A DNA stretch of 32,826 nucleotides from Candidatus Zixiibacteriota bacterium (GTDB lineage: Bacteria > Zixibacteria > MSB-5A5 > GN15 > FEB-12): contig JAVEYB010000019.1 of the NCBI GenBank assembly GCA_034003725.1, forward strand, positions 1 to 32,826, read 5' to 3'. Positions 1 to 6,651 of the stretch are shown here, in pieces; within the stretch, counting starts at the first letter, position 1; every line of letters begins with the position of its first letter. The position numbers were made by a program, and so were the translations under genes. Under the pieces are notes generated by a model. The model saw only the letters and a program-made list of their open reading frames with translations, was not told where the DNA came from and ran no database searches.

Positions 1-55
1 CGGCTTCCCTGAGGATGCCGACGATCTGTGTCTCACTGAATCGTGATCGTTTCAT
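1..55 (-). CDS. IS3-family transposase OrfA, N-terminal fragment (runs off the window)
   Basis: Reading leftward from an ATG at 53-55, the first 18 codons give MKRSRFSETQIVGILREA, which matches the typical opening of IS3-family OrfA proteins (a helix-turn-helix that binds the element's ends). An AGGAGG ribosome-binding site lies five bases upstream (61-66 on this strand). The rest of the gene, and OrfB if present, lie outside the window. The left end of the insertion sequence should fall between this gene and the stop codon of the next gene at 121, but I cannot place the terminal inverted repeat with only one end visible. Confidence 0.8.
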   Translation of the reverse strand, partial: MKRSRFSETQIVGILREA

Positions 56-120
56 AGAGTCCTCCTGGCTGTAATATGCCAAAAAGCTCTACTTCACGAC
101 AGTCTACTGTTTGGGGGAGT

Positions 121-774
121 TTACGCGGCCAATACAGACGACACTCCGATTCCAGCCAATACGATCAGTAGTAGAACCCACCATACTGACATGAATGCAA
201 CTAACCAGCCCACATTTAGCACGAGCCGCAACGTCGCTTGGTCTCCAATAACGCTAGCAGCAATGGCAAGTGAAAATCTCAGGATCAGAAGAAGTCCGAG
301 TATAGACAGCGCAGCATACACAATTCGAACCACTCGATTGTTCTTCATCACATATGCAACTGCACCAGTTCCCATTTTTGAGTAGACCACACTCACCGCC
401 AATGCCAGGAATGGAATCACGAGTCCAACAAGTGACAAGGGTATTGGCGAAACCAACGACAACGACTCAGACACCACTTCACGGGGTAATACCAAGTGAC
501 GAGGCACAATACCTGTCAAATGCACTGCGACAGCCAACAGCGCGGGGACGAACACCACCCAAGTCCAGACGCTAGATAGAATACTCCATCCAACACTGGG
601 ATGGGCTGACTTCCTCAGCTCTCTGTAGCGATCGCCGAGTATCGATTTCAAGCGTTGTAGCGCTTGGTGCCGCAAACCGAACGGGTCATAGCGGGCAAAT
701 ACGGTTACTAGCAATAGAGTTAGTGTTGCCTTGACTCGTTTGGACCAACTGAACCCTTCGTCTTGCTTCTTCAT
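121..774 (-). CDS. hypothetical four-TM membrane protein
   Basis: A 217-residue protein I do not recognise. It begins with a basic cytoplasmic segment (about residues 1-60, with Lys/Arg-rich stretches), followed by four hydrophobic segments near residues 63-88, 106-130, 147-172 and 184-215; the last ends the protein. The start ATG at 772-774 has a good GAGGAGGT ribosome-binding site. The stop codon sits only about 65 bp from the start of the neighbouring IS3 transposase, so the insertion lies just downstream. No catalytic motif is visible. The segment could be a sensor or accessory membrane protein; no function is proposed. Confidence 0.6.
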   Translation of the reverse strand: MKKQDEGFSWSKRVKATLTLLLVTVFARYDPFGLRHQALQRLKSILGDRYRELRKSAHPSVGWSILSSVWTWVVFVPALLAVAVHLTGIVPRHLVLPREVVSESLSLVSPIPLSLVGLVIPFLALAVSVVYSKMGTGAVAYVMKNNRVVRIVYAALSILGLLLILRFSLAIAASVIGDQATLRLVLNVGWLVAFMSVWWVLLLIVLAGIGVSSVLAA

Positions 775-1014
775 CGTGTCTACCTCCTCACCACACGCCC
801 AAACACAACAACTCCAACACGATCAGCATTATGACGCCTTTGACTATGCGGCCGCCCAGGTACGCGCGGTCGGCCCGTTTCCCTTGTGGCTTTCCGTGTC
901 CTCTGTGGTCCCCCCCAGCACTTTCCCTACCACATCGATGGAAATAACGGAGCTTCCCCCCTATGTAGAGACCGCGGCGCCGCAGGGCGGCCGCGCCACA
1001 AAAAGAGGAAAACC

Positions 1015-1064
1015 AAAAAATGGGGGCCCCCGAAAAATGACAAAACGAACCTATTTCCCCGTAA
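1015..1064 (+). repeat. 50-bp dispersed repeat, copy A
   Basis: This 50-bp stretch is identical, base for base by eye, to the reverse complement of 8862-8911. It contains a perfect GGGGGCCCCC palindrome flanked by A/T runs, then a non-palindromic tail ending in TTTCCCCGTAA. Weaker similarity continues for about 30 bp beyond the TTTCCCC end in both copies (shared ACTCA and TACA words), so the ancestral unit was probably longer. Both copies are intergenic. Confidence 0.85.
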
Positions 1065-1231
1065 CCGCCAACTACTCACGCTTGTACACCGAAAAAGTTG
1101 TGTCTTCACTCTCCCGCCCTGAGAGCACTCTGATCCCCGCCGATACCCCCAAGAAGCGGTTTTTCCGCCTGAATGTCAAGAACTTGCTGCGCAAGGAGAA
1201 TTCCGCACCCCACCGCCAGCGCCGCGCCCAT

Positions 1232-1261
1232 TTGCGAACTCCGCCCCGCCGTGTGTATATT
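1232..1261 (+). promoter_or_regulatory. candidate sigma70 promoter giving a leaderless CDF mRNA
   Basis: TTGCGA (1232-1237) and TATATT (1256-1261) are separated by 18 bp. Transcription would begin near 1268, at most two bases before the ATG at 1270, and no ribosome-binding site precedes that ATG. The arrangement is therefore consistent with a leaderless message. Confidence 0.4.
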
Positions 1262-1269
1262 ACCACACC

Positions 1270-2169
1270 ATGCCGAACCACGCCCACCACACCCACGACC
1301 ACTCCCACGCCGCCGCCGGCTCCATCCGGGTCGCCTTCTTTCTCAATCTCGCCTTCACCATCGTGGAGTTATTCGGCGGCCTCTGGACCAACTCGGTGGC
1401 GATCCTCTCCGGTGCCGTCCACGACCTCGGCGATTCTCTGTCGCTGGGCACCGCCTGGTATCTCGAACACCTCTCCCGCCGCGAGGGCGACCGTCGCTTT
1501 TCCTACGGCTACCGGCGGTTCTCCGTGCTCGGCGCGCTGATCAACACGATCGTCCTGCTGGTCGGCTCGCTGTACATCCTCTCGCAGGCCGTGCCGCGCC
1601 TCATGGCTCCCGAGCATACCAACGCCGAGGGCATGATCGGTTTCGCCGTCGTCGGCGTTCTCGTCAACGGCCTCGCCGTCTACCGTCTTCGCGGGCATTC
1701 CTCGCTCAACGTCTCGGTCGTGGCGTGGCACCTGCTCGAGGACGTGCTCGGGTGGGTCGCGGTGCTGGTGGTCGGCATCACGCTGAAATTCTCCGACCTG
1801 CATATTCTCGACCCCATCCTCTCCATCCTCATCACGCTCTACATCCTCTTCAACGTCGTGCGCAAACTCAAAAGCGCCCTGTCCGTCTTCCTGCAGGCCG
1901 TCCCCGAGGGCGTGGAGATCGCCGCGCTCGAATCGGCGATCAAACGCCTCGATGGCGTCTGCTCGGTGCATCACACGCATGTGTGGTCGCTCGATGGCGA
2001 GCATCACGTGCTCAGTACCCATGTGGTGGTGGATCAGGCAGCGAGCAAAGACGATGGCGCGCGCATCAAGGAAGCCATCCGGGGAATCACCGCTCAGTAC
2101 AAACTCGAACATACGACTGTCGAAATCGAGTACGAGGGCGACGGCTGCTCGATGGACCGCCCCGCGTAG
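1270..2169 (+). CDS. cation diffusion facilitator (CDF) family metal exporter
   Basis: A 299-residue CDF transporter, which exports Zn(II) or related divalent metals across the inner membrane in exchange for protons. The N-terminus is a His-rich metal-binding tail (seven His in residues 4-13). The two metal-site motifs of the family are present: H51-x3-D55 in TM2 and H154-x3-D158 in TM5. Six hydrophobic segments are visible before residue about 200, followed by the cytoplasmic C-terminal domain with the usual HHTHVWSLDGEHHVLSTHVVV region. Length is normal for the ZitB/CzcD type. The start at 1270 is the first in-frame ATG and preserves the His tail. Exact metal specificity cannot be read from sequence. 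MntP at 4108 is another metal exporter nearby, but transcribed separately. Confidence 0.92.
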   Translation: MPNHAHHTHDHSHAAAGSIRVAFFLNLAFTIVELFGGLWTNSVAILSGAVHDLGDSLSLGTAWYLEHLSRREGDRRFSYGYRRFSVLGALINTIVLLVGSLYILSQAVPRLMAPEHTNAEGMIGFAVVGVLVNGLAVYRLRGHSSLNVSVVAWHLLEDVLGWVAVLVVGITLKFSDLHILDPILSILITLYILFNVVRKLKSALSVFLQAVPEGVEIAALESAIKRLDGVCSVHHTHVWSLDGEHHVLSTHVVVDQAASKDDGARIKEAIRGITAQYKLEHTTVEIEYEGDGCSMDRPA

Positions 2170-2193
2170 ATCCGCACAGCCGGCGCACGGCAC

Positions 2194-2226
2194 AAAAAAA
2201 GAGGACCCGCAGCTCTGCGGGCCCTC
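2194..2226 (-). terminator. intrinsic terminator of the RRM gene
   Basis: A 26-bp hairpin (2201-2226; 12-bp arms, one mismatch) is followed on the reverse strand by seven U (2194-2200). It lies 50 bp past the stop codon of the RRM gene and just beyond the convergent CDF gene. Confidence 0.85.
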
Positions 2227-2276
2227 AGGAAGTTCAATCACACGGCATCGTGGCCGAGGAGTTACGAACCTCGAAA

Positions 2277-2567
2277 CTAGTACATCTTGCGGTACTTGTT
2301 GCCGCCGGTGCGATTACCGCTCTCCGCGCGCGGCTTCGCCTCGTTGACATTCAGCTCACGACCGTCCAGCTCCTTGCCGTTGAGGCCGCCGATGGCAGCA
2401 ATCGCCTCGGACTTGGTCGGCATCTCGATAAACGCAAAACCACGCGGCTTGCCGGTGTCCCGGTCCGCGATCATGTTGACGGTTGAGACTTCGCCGTACG
2501 CTTCAAACGCCTGGCGGAGATTGGTTTCTGTCGTGTCAAACGACAAGTTTCCGATGTAGATATTCAT
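2277..2567 (-). CDS. RNA-binding protein with a single RRM domain
   Basis: A 96-residue glycine/arginine-tailed RNA-recognition-motif protein of the bacterial cold-shock-type RBP family. RNP2 is at residues 2-7 (NIYIGN) and RNP1 at about 42-49 (RGFAFIEM), with aromatic residues at the RNA-stacking positions; the fold spans residues 1-78 and is followed by a short basic tail. Such proteins bind single-stranded RNA and are common in cyanobacteria and in the FCB group. The start ATG (2565-2567) has an upstream GGAGTGTAGG sequence as a modest ribosome-binding site. The gene is monocistronic, with its own promoter and terminator. Confidence 0.93.
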   Translation of the reverse strand: MNIYIGNLSFDTTETNLRQAFEAYGEVSTVNMIADRDTGKPRGFAFIEMPTKSEAIAAIGGLNGKELDGRELNVNEAKPRAESGNRTGGNKYRKMY

Positions 2568-2605
2568 CCTACACTCCGAAGTTGCTCATCCCGATAGGTG
2601 AGGCA

Positions 2606-2634
2606 AGTATGCTATGCCGACTACCTCAGGACAA
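2606..2634 (-). promoter_or_regulatory. candidate promoter of the RRM gene
   Basis: On the reverse strand, TTGTCC (2629-2634) and CATACT (2606-2611) are separated by 17 bp; the start codon is about 40 bp downstream. The -10 element is a weak match. Confidence 0.4.
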
Positions 2635-2840
2635 TTGTGCTATGCGCATGATTGCGCTTTCAATTCGAGATTATGCTTTAACGGAGAGTTGTGGATTAGG
2701 ACAAAACTACGGTAAAGATCGAACTGACTATACAGATAACCACTCAGTATATCGGTCCGTTCCGCGAAATCCTAATGAAATTTTCAACAAGAGGCAAATA
2801 TGCAGTGCTGAACCCGGAACCGCGATAATCGCGGAGAGAC

Positions 2841-2876
2841 AAAAAAAACCGGCGGCGCGTACGCGACCACCGGTTC
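2841..2876 (-). terminator. terminator-like hairpin with no matching protein gene
   Basis: AACCGG (2847-2852) pairs with CCGGTT (2870-2875), with GG/CC and a CGCG/CGCG inner stem between them; one mismatch and one bulge are needed. On the reverse strand it is followed by eight U (2841-2848). No protein gene on the reverse strand reads into it: the sequence to its right is the upstream region of a forward gene. It may end a small reverse transcript, or stop antisense transcription. Confidence 0.5.
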
Positions 2877-2927
2877 CGCCCCCCCCGGAGCGAGAGTCAG
2901 GATGTCGTTGCTGCCTTCAAAAAAATG

Positions 2928-2956
2928 CTGACAAACGTCATGTGATGACGTATGAG
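2928..2956 (+). promoter_or_regulatory. WYL gene promoter with palindromic operator in the spacer
   Basis: CTGACA (2928-2933) and TATGAG (2951-2956) form a plausible -35/-10 pair with a 17-bp spacer. A perfect palindrome, ACGTCAT-GTG-ATGACGT (2935-2951), coincides almost exactly with that spacer. A protein bound here would block RNA polymerase, which suggests autoregulation by the HTH/WYL protein encoded immediately downstream. Confidence 0.45.
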
Positions 2957-3027
2957 GGACGATATTTAAGAAAAAAGACGCTGTCCGTGTTTTTGTCAGT
3001 ACTGGGGGGTTCCCCGGGGAGGATCGC

Positions 3028-4011
3028 ATGTCCGAAATCAAGCAGGTCGAACGCGTCATTCGCATCCTGCAACGCCTTGCACTGTATCGCGAAATAACCG
3101 TCCGTCAGCTCTACGATTACTTCGAACAACAGGTGCCCCAGCGCACCCTGCAGCGCGACCTGCAGGAGCTGTCCTGCGCCAACATCCCGCTGTACACCAA
3201 ACCGGGCCGCGGCCGGGAGCTGGTGTGGTGCCTCGACGAAGAGTTCGTCAAGTTTATCCCCATGACCCTCAGCAGCCGGGAATTGATGGTATCCTACTTT
3301 CTCGAGCGGCTGGCCGCCGTCACGCGCGGCACGCGGCTCGAGTCCGATATCCAGTCGCTGCTGGCCAAAGCCAAACAGCTGGTGTCGCCCGACGTGTTCC
3401 GCACGTCCGATCAGCTCGAAAACGCGCAGGCGATGTTCGGGGCGACCTTCGTCGGCCATATCGACTACGGCCCACACTCCGAGACGATCGACACGCTCGT
3501 GCAGGCGATCTCGCAGTGCCGCCGATGCCGCTTCATCTACAAATCAAACTGGAAAAGCGAACCGTCGGACTTCGAGGCCGACCCCTATCTGCTGCTATAC
3601 CACAAAGGCGCGCTGTATGCGGTCGTCTACACGCCCGCCCACGACAACTACATCTTTCTGCCGATCCAGCGTATCCGCTCGGTCTCCCTCGCCTCCAACA
3701 CCTTCACCCGCGACCCCTCGTTCAGCCTCGAGCACCTCCGCGAAGGTCGTTTCGGCATTTTCGGCGGCGAGAACCTCACCCCGCGACGGGTCGTGCTCCG
3801 CTTTACGCCGGATATCGCCGACGTCGTCGCCGAACGTATCTGGCATCAGTCGCAGGTGCTCACCCGCGAGGACTCCGGCCATCTGGTCATGGAACTGGAA
3901 ACCGTGGTCTCCGACGAACTACGGTCCTGGGTGGGAGGCTGGCTTCATTACGTCTCGGTTATCGAACCCGAAGACCTGTTGAGCCACCACGACCACGAGC
4001 CCACCGGATAA
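3028..4011 (+). CDS. HTH/WYL-domain transcriptional regulator
   Basis: A 327-residue regulator. The N-terminal about 60 residues form a DeoR-like winged helix (QVERVIRILQRL..., recognition region RTLQRDLQEL). The middle and C-terminal parts carry a WYL domain, with the ligand/nucleic-acid-sensing strand reading LLLYHKGALYAVVYTP in place of the canonical W-Y-L triplet, followed by the usual IRSVSL and a WCX-like C-terminal extension (R...VVLRFTPDIADVV...). WYL proteins sense small ligands or nucleic acids and often control defence, DNA-damage or metabolic genes. The start ATG has a GGGGAGG ribosome-binding site. The manganese exporter gene follows 96 bp later on the same strand and might be co-transcribed. 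The palindrome upstream is the best candidate for its operator. Confidence 0.88.
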   Translation: MSEIKQVERVIRILQRLALYREITVRQLYDYFEQQVPQRTLQRDLQELSCANIPLYTKPGRGRELVWCLDEEFVKFIPMTLSSRELMVSYFLERLAAVTRGTRLESDIQSLLAKAKQLVSPDVFRTSDQLENAQAMFGATFVGHIDYGPHSETIDTLVQAISQCRRCRFIYKSNWKSEPSDFEADPYLLLYHKGALYAVVYTPAHDNYIFLPIQRIRSVSLASNTFTRDPSFSLEHLREGRFGIFGGENLTPRRVVLRFTPDIADVVAERIWHQSQVLTREDSGHLVMELETVVSDELRSWVGGWLHYVSVIEPEDLLSHHDHEPTG

Positions 4012-4107
4012 ACCGCCGGCCTCTCGCGGATTTCTCTTTTGTCTGTCCCCCGATCGCCGTATCCTTCGGCCGACGGACTAACCGGCATCGGGTGGACTGG
4101 TCACTGA

Positions 4108-4665
4108 ATGAACTGGGTGGTGGTATTTGCAGTAGCGCTGGGACTGGCGATGGATGCGTTCGCGGTCGCGATCGCGGTCGGCTCGCGCTTTGAACGACTC
4201 ACCATCCGCCCCCTCTTTCGCCTGTCGTTCCATTTCGGGCTGTTCCAGTTTCTCATGCCGATACTCGGCTGGTATCTCGGGGCGCGGATCGAACGGTTCG
4301 TTGACTCCTTCGCCCCCTGGCTGGCATTCGGCCTGCTCGCGTACATCGGGATCCGCATGATCCGTGAGTCGCGCATGTCTCCCGATCACCACATCCCGCT
4401 CCGCGACCCGACCCGGAAGTGGTCTCTCGTGATGCTCTCGGTCGCCACGAGTATCGACGCTCTCGCCGTCGGGTTCAGTATCGCGATGCTCAGAATCGAA
4501 GTGTGGTCGGCTGCCGTGGTGATCGGTGTCGTCGCCTGCCTGATGACGGCCGTGGGAATGACATTCGGCCGAGCGCTCGGTGAACGATTCGGTCGCGCCA
4601 TGGAGTTTCTCGGCGGATGCATCCTGATCGGCATCGGCCTCAAGGCGCTCATTCAGGGTCTCTAG
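4108..4665 (+). CDS. mntP: MntP-type manganese efflux pump
   Basis: A 185-residue, six-TM inner-membrane protein with the two inverted halves typical of the MntP family: LAMDAFAVAIAVG near residues 13-25 and SIDALAVGFSIAM near 115-127. The conserved acidic residues D16 and D117 lie in these repeats. The family exports Mn(II) and protects against manganese overload. Length is normal. In many bacteria the gene is preceded by a yybP-ykoY manganese riboswitch; the 96-bp gap here is too short and does not show one, so control, if any, would come from the WYL gene promoter upstream or from a short promoter in the gap that I cannot define. Confidence 0.93.
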   Translation: MNWVVVFAVALGLAMDAFAVAIAVGSRFERLTIRPLFRLSFHFGLFQFLMPILGWYLGARIERFVDSFAPWLAFGLLAYIGIRMIRESRMSPDHHIPLRDPTRKWSLVMLSVATSIDALAVGFSIAMLRIEVWSAAVVIGVVACLMTAVGMTFGRALGERFGRAMEFLGGCILIGIGLKALIQGL

Positions 4666-4679
4666 CCGGCGCCACGGTA

Positions 4680-4937
4680 TCAATTGCTCCGCTGGAGGTA
4701 CGCCAGAATAATCGCGCGCGTTTCCGCATCGAGATTCGCTCGCTCACCGTACCGATCTACCAGCGCCGGCCACTCATCGTCACTTCTCATTGACGGCCGA
4801 GGCAGCGTATGGCAGGTCTGGCAGCTCGCTCGAAACGCAGCCTCGCCGGGCGATTGTTCCTCGGTAGATACCGGCCCTCCGCATCCAACCACAGCCGCCA
4901 CGGTGATGATGCAGGTAAGCGAAGCGTGCAACCTCAT
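4680..4937 (-). CDS. c-type cytochrome lipoprotein
   Basis: An 85-residue exported monoheme protein. The signal sequence MRLHASLTCIITVAAVVGC ends in a lipobox-like VVGC, predicting lipid attachment at Cys19. A single haem-binding CQTCH motif is at residues 39-43, followed by LPRP and a W-P pair typical of small cytochromes whose consensus is CxxCHxLPxP....EWP. The distal haem ligand may be Met50. I chose the ATG at 4935-4937, which overlaps the TGA of the upstream gene as ATGA, giving tight translational coupling; a farther upstream ATG would lack a signal sequence. It presumably carries electrons in the periplasm at a membrane surface. Its partner is the beta-rich protein encoded just before it. 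Confidence 0.82.
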   Translation of the reverse strand: MRLHASLTCIITVAAVVGCGGPVSTEEQSPGEAAFRASCQTCHTLPRPSMRSDDEWPALVDRYGERANLDAETRAIILAYLQRSN

Positions 4938-5647
4938 AGGTCGACACCCATGATAAACCGCCATCTCGCGTCGTCGGAATCATCAGTGATACCCGTCGCA
5001 TAACCAACCGTATAGTAGAGTGAACCGGTCGCGAGTGATACTGTCGGACCGATATACCAGCTCGTTTCGTCTTCCCCGTCGGAAACCAACTCCCACCGGC
5101 TGGTGGATTCTACCCCCAAAGACCATCGGTACGAGAACTCATAAGACACGCCCACATCCAGACCCGGCTCATGCACCGGGTCTCCCGGCGCCCAGAAAAA
5201 CTCATACACTGGATTGATCGAGACATTTACACGGTCGAAATCCCGTGACAGAATCAGCTTCGCCTCCAGCTTGTTCTGCCGGCTCAACTCGATTTTCCGG
5301 TTATACTCGAGGTACAGGAGCGGATCCATCGCGAACGCCCCCGGCTCAGCAAGTTTGTAACGGGTGCGAATCTGAAATGCATCCCACTTCAGCTCCTCCG
5401 CCTCACGTTGCACAAATATCTGGTAGACCGATAGATCCCATCGTGGGGTGAGACCATGTTCGATTTCAATCCGGTACTCCCATGAGTCTGTCTCTCCCAG
5501 GCGGGTCGTTTGGTAGAACTCAAGTTCGCTGGCATCGGGAGCCATAGTTGCATATTGATAGGTCCACACATACTTCCGGCGGTCCGCCTGCACGGCTGGA
5601 CATGCTATCATAATTATGAGTAACAACAACATAACATTCCGAAACAT
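4934..5647 (-). CDS. exported beta-rich (outer-membrane-like) protein
   Basis: A 237-residue protein with a clear signal peptide (MFRNVMLLLLIIMIACPAVQA, cleavage after A21). The mature part is a succession of alternating hydrophobic/hydrophilic strands with many Tyr and Trp at strand ends (for example WDLSVYQIFVQ, SWYIGPTVSLATGSLYYTVGYATG), as in outer-membrane beta-barrels, and it ends in a hydrophobic residue. I do not recognise a named family; it resembles unnamed proteins found beside small cytochromes. An AGGAGG ribosome-binding site lies five bases upstream of the ATG. It is the first gene of a two-gene operon with the cytochrome lipoprotein, under a promoter with a Fur-like palindrome, so a role in metal-responsive redox or uptake is possible but unproven. 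Confidence 0.7.
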   Translation of the reverse strand: MFRNVMLLLLIIMIACPAVQADRRKYVWTYQYATMAPDASELEFYQTTRLGETDSWEYRIEIEHGLTPRWDLSVYQIFVQREAEELKWDAFQIRTRYKLAEPGAFAMDPLLYLEYNRKIELSRQNKLEAKLILSRDFDRVNVSINPVYEFFWAPGDPVHEPGLDVGVSYEFSYRWSLGVESTSRWELVSDGEDETSWYIGPTVSLATGSLYYTVGYATGITDDSDDARWRFIMGVDL

Positions 5648-5687
5648 GAGTCCTCCTTGGAGTAATTGGTTTCAACAAGTTTGCTTA

Positions 5688-5712
5688 AATGAAAATGAAC
5701 ACCATTTTCATT
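5688..5712. promoter_or_regulatory. Fur-family-like palindromic operator
   Basis: A perfect inverted repeat: AATGAAAATG (5688-5697), spacer AACAC, CATTTTCATT (5703-5712). Its A/T-rich TGAAAATG...CATTTTCA pattern resembles binding sites of Fur-superfamily metalloregulators. Relative to the reverse-strand promoter at 5724-5753 it covers about +5 to +29, a repressor position. Confidence 0.6.
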
Positions 5713-5723
5713 AACAATGAGCT

Positions 5724-5753
5724 ATATTACTGAATCGCTGATGTTACTGTCAA
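5724..5753 (-). promoter_or_regulatory. sigma70 promoter of the barrel/cytochrome operon
   Basis: On the reverse strand a consensus TTGACA (5748-5753) and TAATAT (5724-5729) are separated by 18 bp. The predicted start site near 5717 leaves a leader of about 70 nt before the ATG at 5645-5647. Confidence 0.7.
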
Positions 5754-5819
5754 GGAAATAAAGATAGAAAAGGTAGTATTTTTAGAGGGGACTCGGAAAG
5801 GTTGGACGAGTGGATTGAT

Positions 5820-6359
5820 TCAACCAATCGGCTGGTCGGCGGCGGCGTGGCACTCGATCGCCCACACCTGAACGCCGTCAGCTGTTTCCAGCTGATGCTG
5901 GCGGCCCGGCGGAAAACCCGGCACGCAGAAGAAGACGAAGCGATTCAATGCATCGACCGACAACACGCGTTCGATATCACGGTGAAGTTTGTTGTTGTTG
6001 GTAATCGAAACGGCCGCGAACACCTCGGCGGCGACCAGTCCCGGTTCCACACTTTCGATATCCGGACCCGCCTCGACGCCGAGATGGAGTGTGAAGGCGC
6101 AGCCGGGAAAGTGCTCGAGCAGTAATCGCACCGCTCTCAAACTGGTGAGATAGGTAAATGTCTGATTAACCTGTTCGATGAGATTCAGGCGGCGCACTTC
6201 AAGAGGATGCCAGCCGATTCGTTCGTACTTGATTCGTTCGAGAAGGCGCACTCCCCGCTCGGTGGACTGGAACAGCGACTCAATCGACCGTCGAGCCGCA
6301 TCGTCGATCTTCCGCTCGTACACCTCAAGCTCGGAGAGGTTCTGTACGACGACTCCCAT
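5820..6359 (-). CDS. hypothetical protein, possible nuclease-like fold
   Basis: A 179-residue soluble protein with no signal peptide. The frame is open for another 100 codons upstream, but that part has no protein-like character; I chose the ATG at 6357-6359 because AAAAGGGG precedes it. The N-terminal half is helical (ERKIDDAARRSIESLFQSTERGVRLLERIKYERIGWHPLEVRRLNLIEQ reads as long amphipathic helices). The central part, PDIESVEPGLVAAEVFAAVS..., followed by N-N-K-L and an Arg/Asp helix, recalls unnamed proteins in which a G-VAAEVFAA strand follows a conserved PDIE; this is reminiscent of restriction-endonuclease-like cores, but the expected ExK is not present (EVF). It may equally be an unrelated alpha/beta protein. 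Confidence 0.6.
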   Translation of the reverse strand: MGVVVQNLSELEVYERKIDDAARRSIESLFQSTERGVRLLERIKYERIGWHPLEVRRLNLIEQVNQTFTYLTSLRAVRLLLEHFPGCAFTLHLGVEAGPDIESVEPGLVAAEVFAAVSITNNNKLHRDIERVLSVDALNRFVFFCVPGFPPGRQHQLETADGVQVWAIECHAAADQPIG

Positions 6360-6651
6360 GCGTGTGCCCCTTTTTTTGCCGTCATTCCAATAATGCAACT
6401 CATTGGGCATTATGTCAACATAGATCCGATCTATGTAGGCAAGGCGATTCCCGTCAGGATTCTCCCGAAGCTGACCTGTCATACTACAGTTGTCGATGAA
6501 CGGAAAGTTGTTCGACCTCACTCCGCCGCCGTGCGCCCAATGATTGCACGAGGTTTTATTCTTGCATCGGGCGCTTCCAGAAGATACTGTTGACTGTAGG
6601 TATCCGACTGAACCATCGAGTGTTGTCCGGACTTCGCGAAGAGGGAACCTC

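Larger units (their letters stand above)
775..1269. other. 495-bp gene-free interval between divergent genes
   Basis: Open frames here are short, overlapping and of unlikely composition. What it does contain is one copy of a 50-bp dispersed repeat (1015-1064) and, at its right end, a candidate promoter for the CDF transporter (1232-1261). I see no RNA gene. Confidence 0.5.

Noticed and set aside
1013-1064. Open frames in both copies of the 50-bp repeat read GGPRKMTKRTYFPV
   Set aside because: The shared peptide is only a result of the shared DNA; flanking residues differ completely and neither frame has a ribosome-binding site.
2784-3065. Reverse open frame of 93 codons upstream of the WYL gene
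   Set aside because: No protein-like composition or ribosome-binding site, and it reads through the terminator-like hairpin and the WYL promoter.
4012-4107. Possible yybP-ykoY manganese riboswitch before mntP
   Set aside because: The gap is only 96 bp and shows none of the expected three-way-junction sequence.
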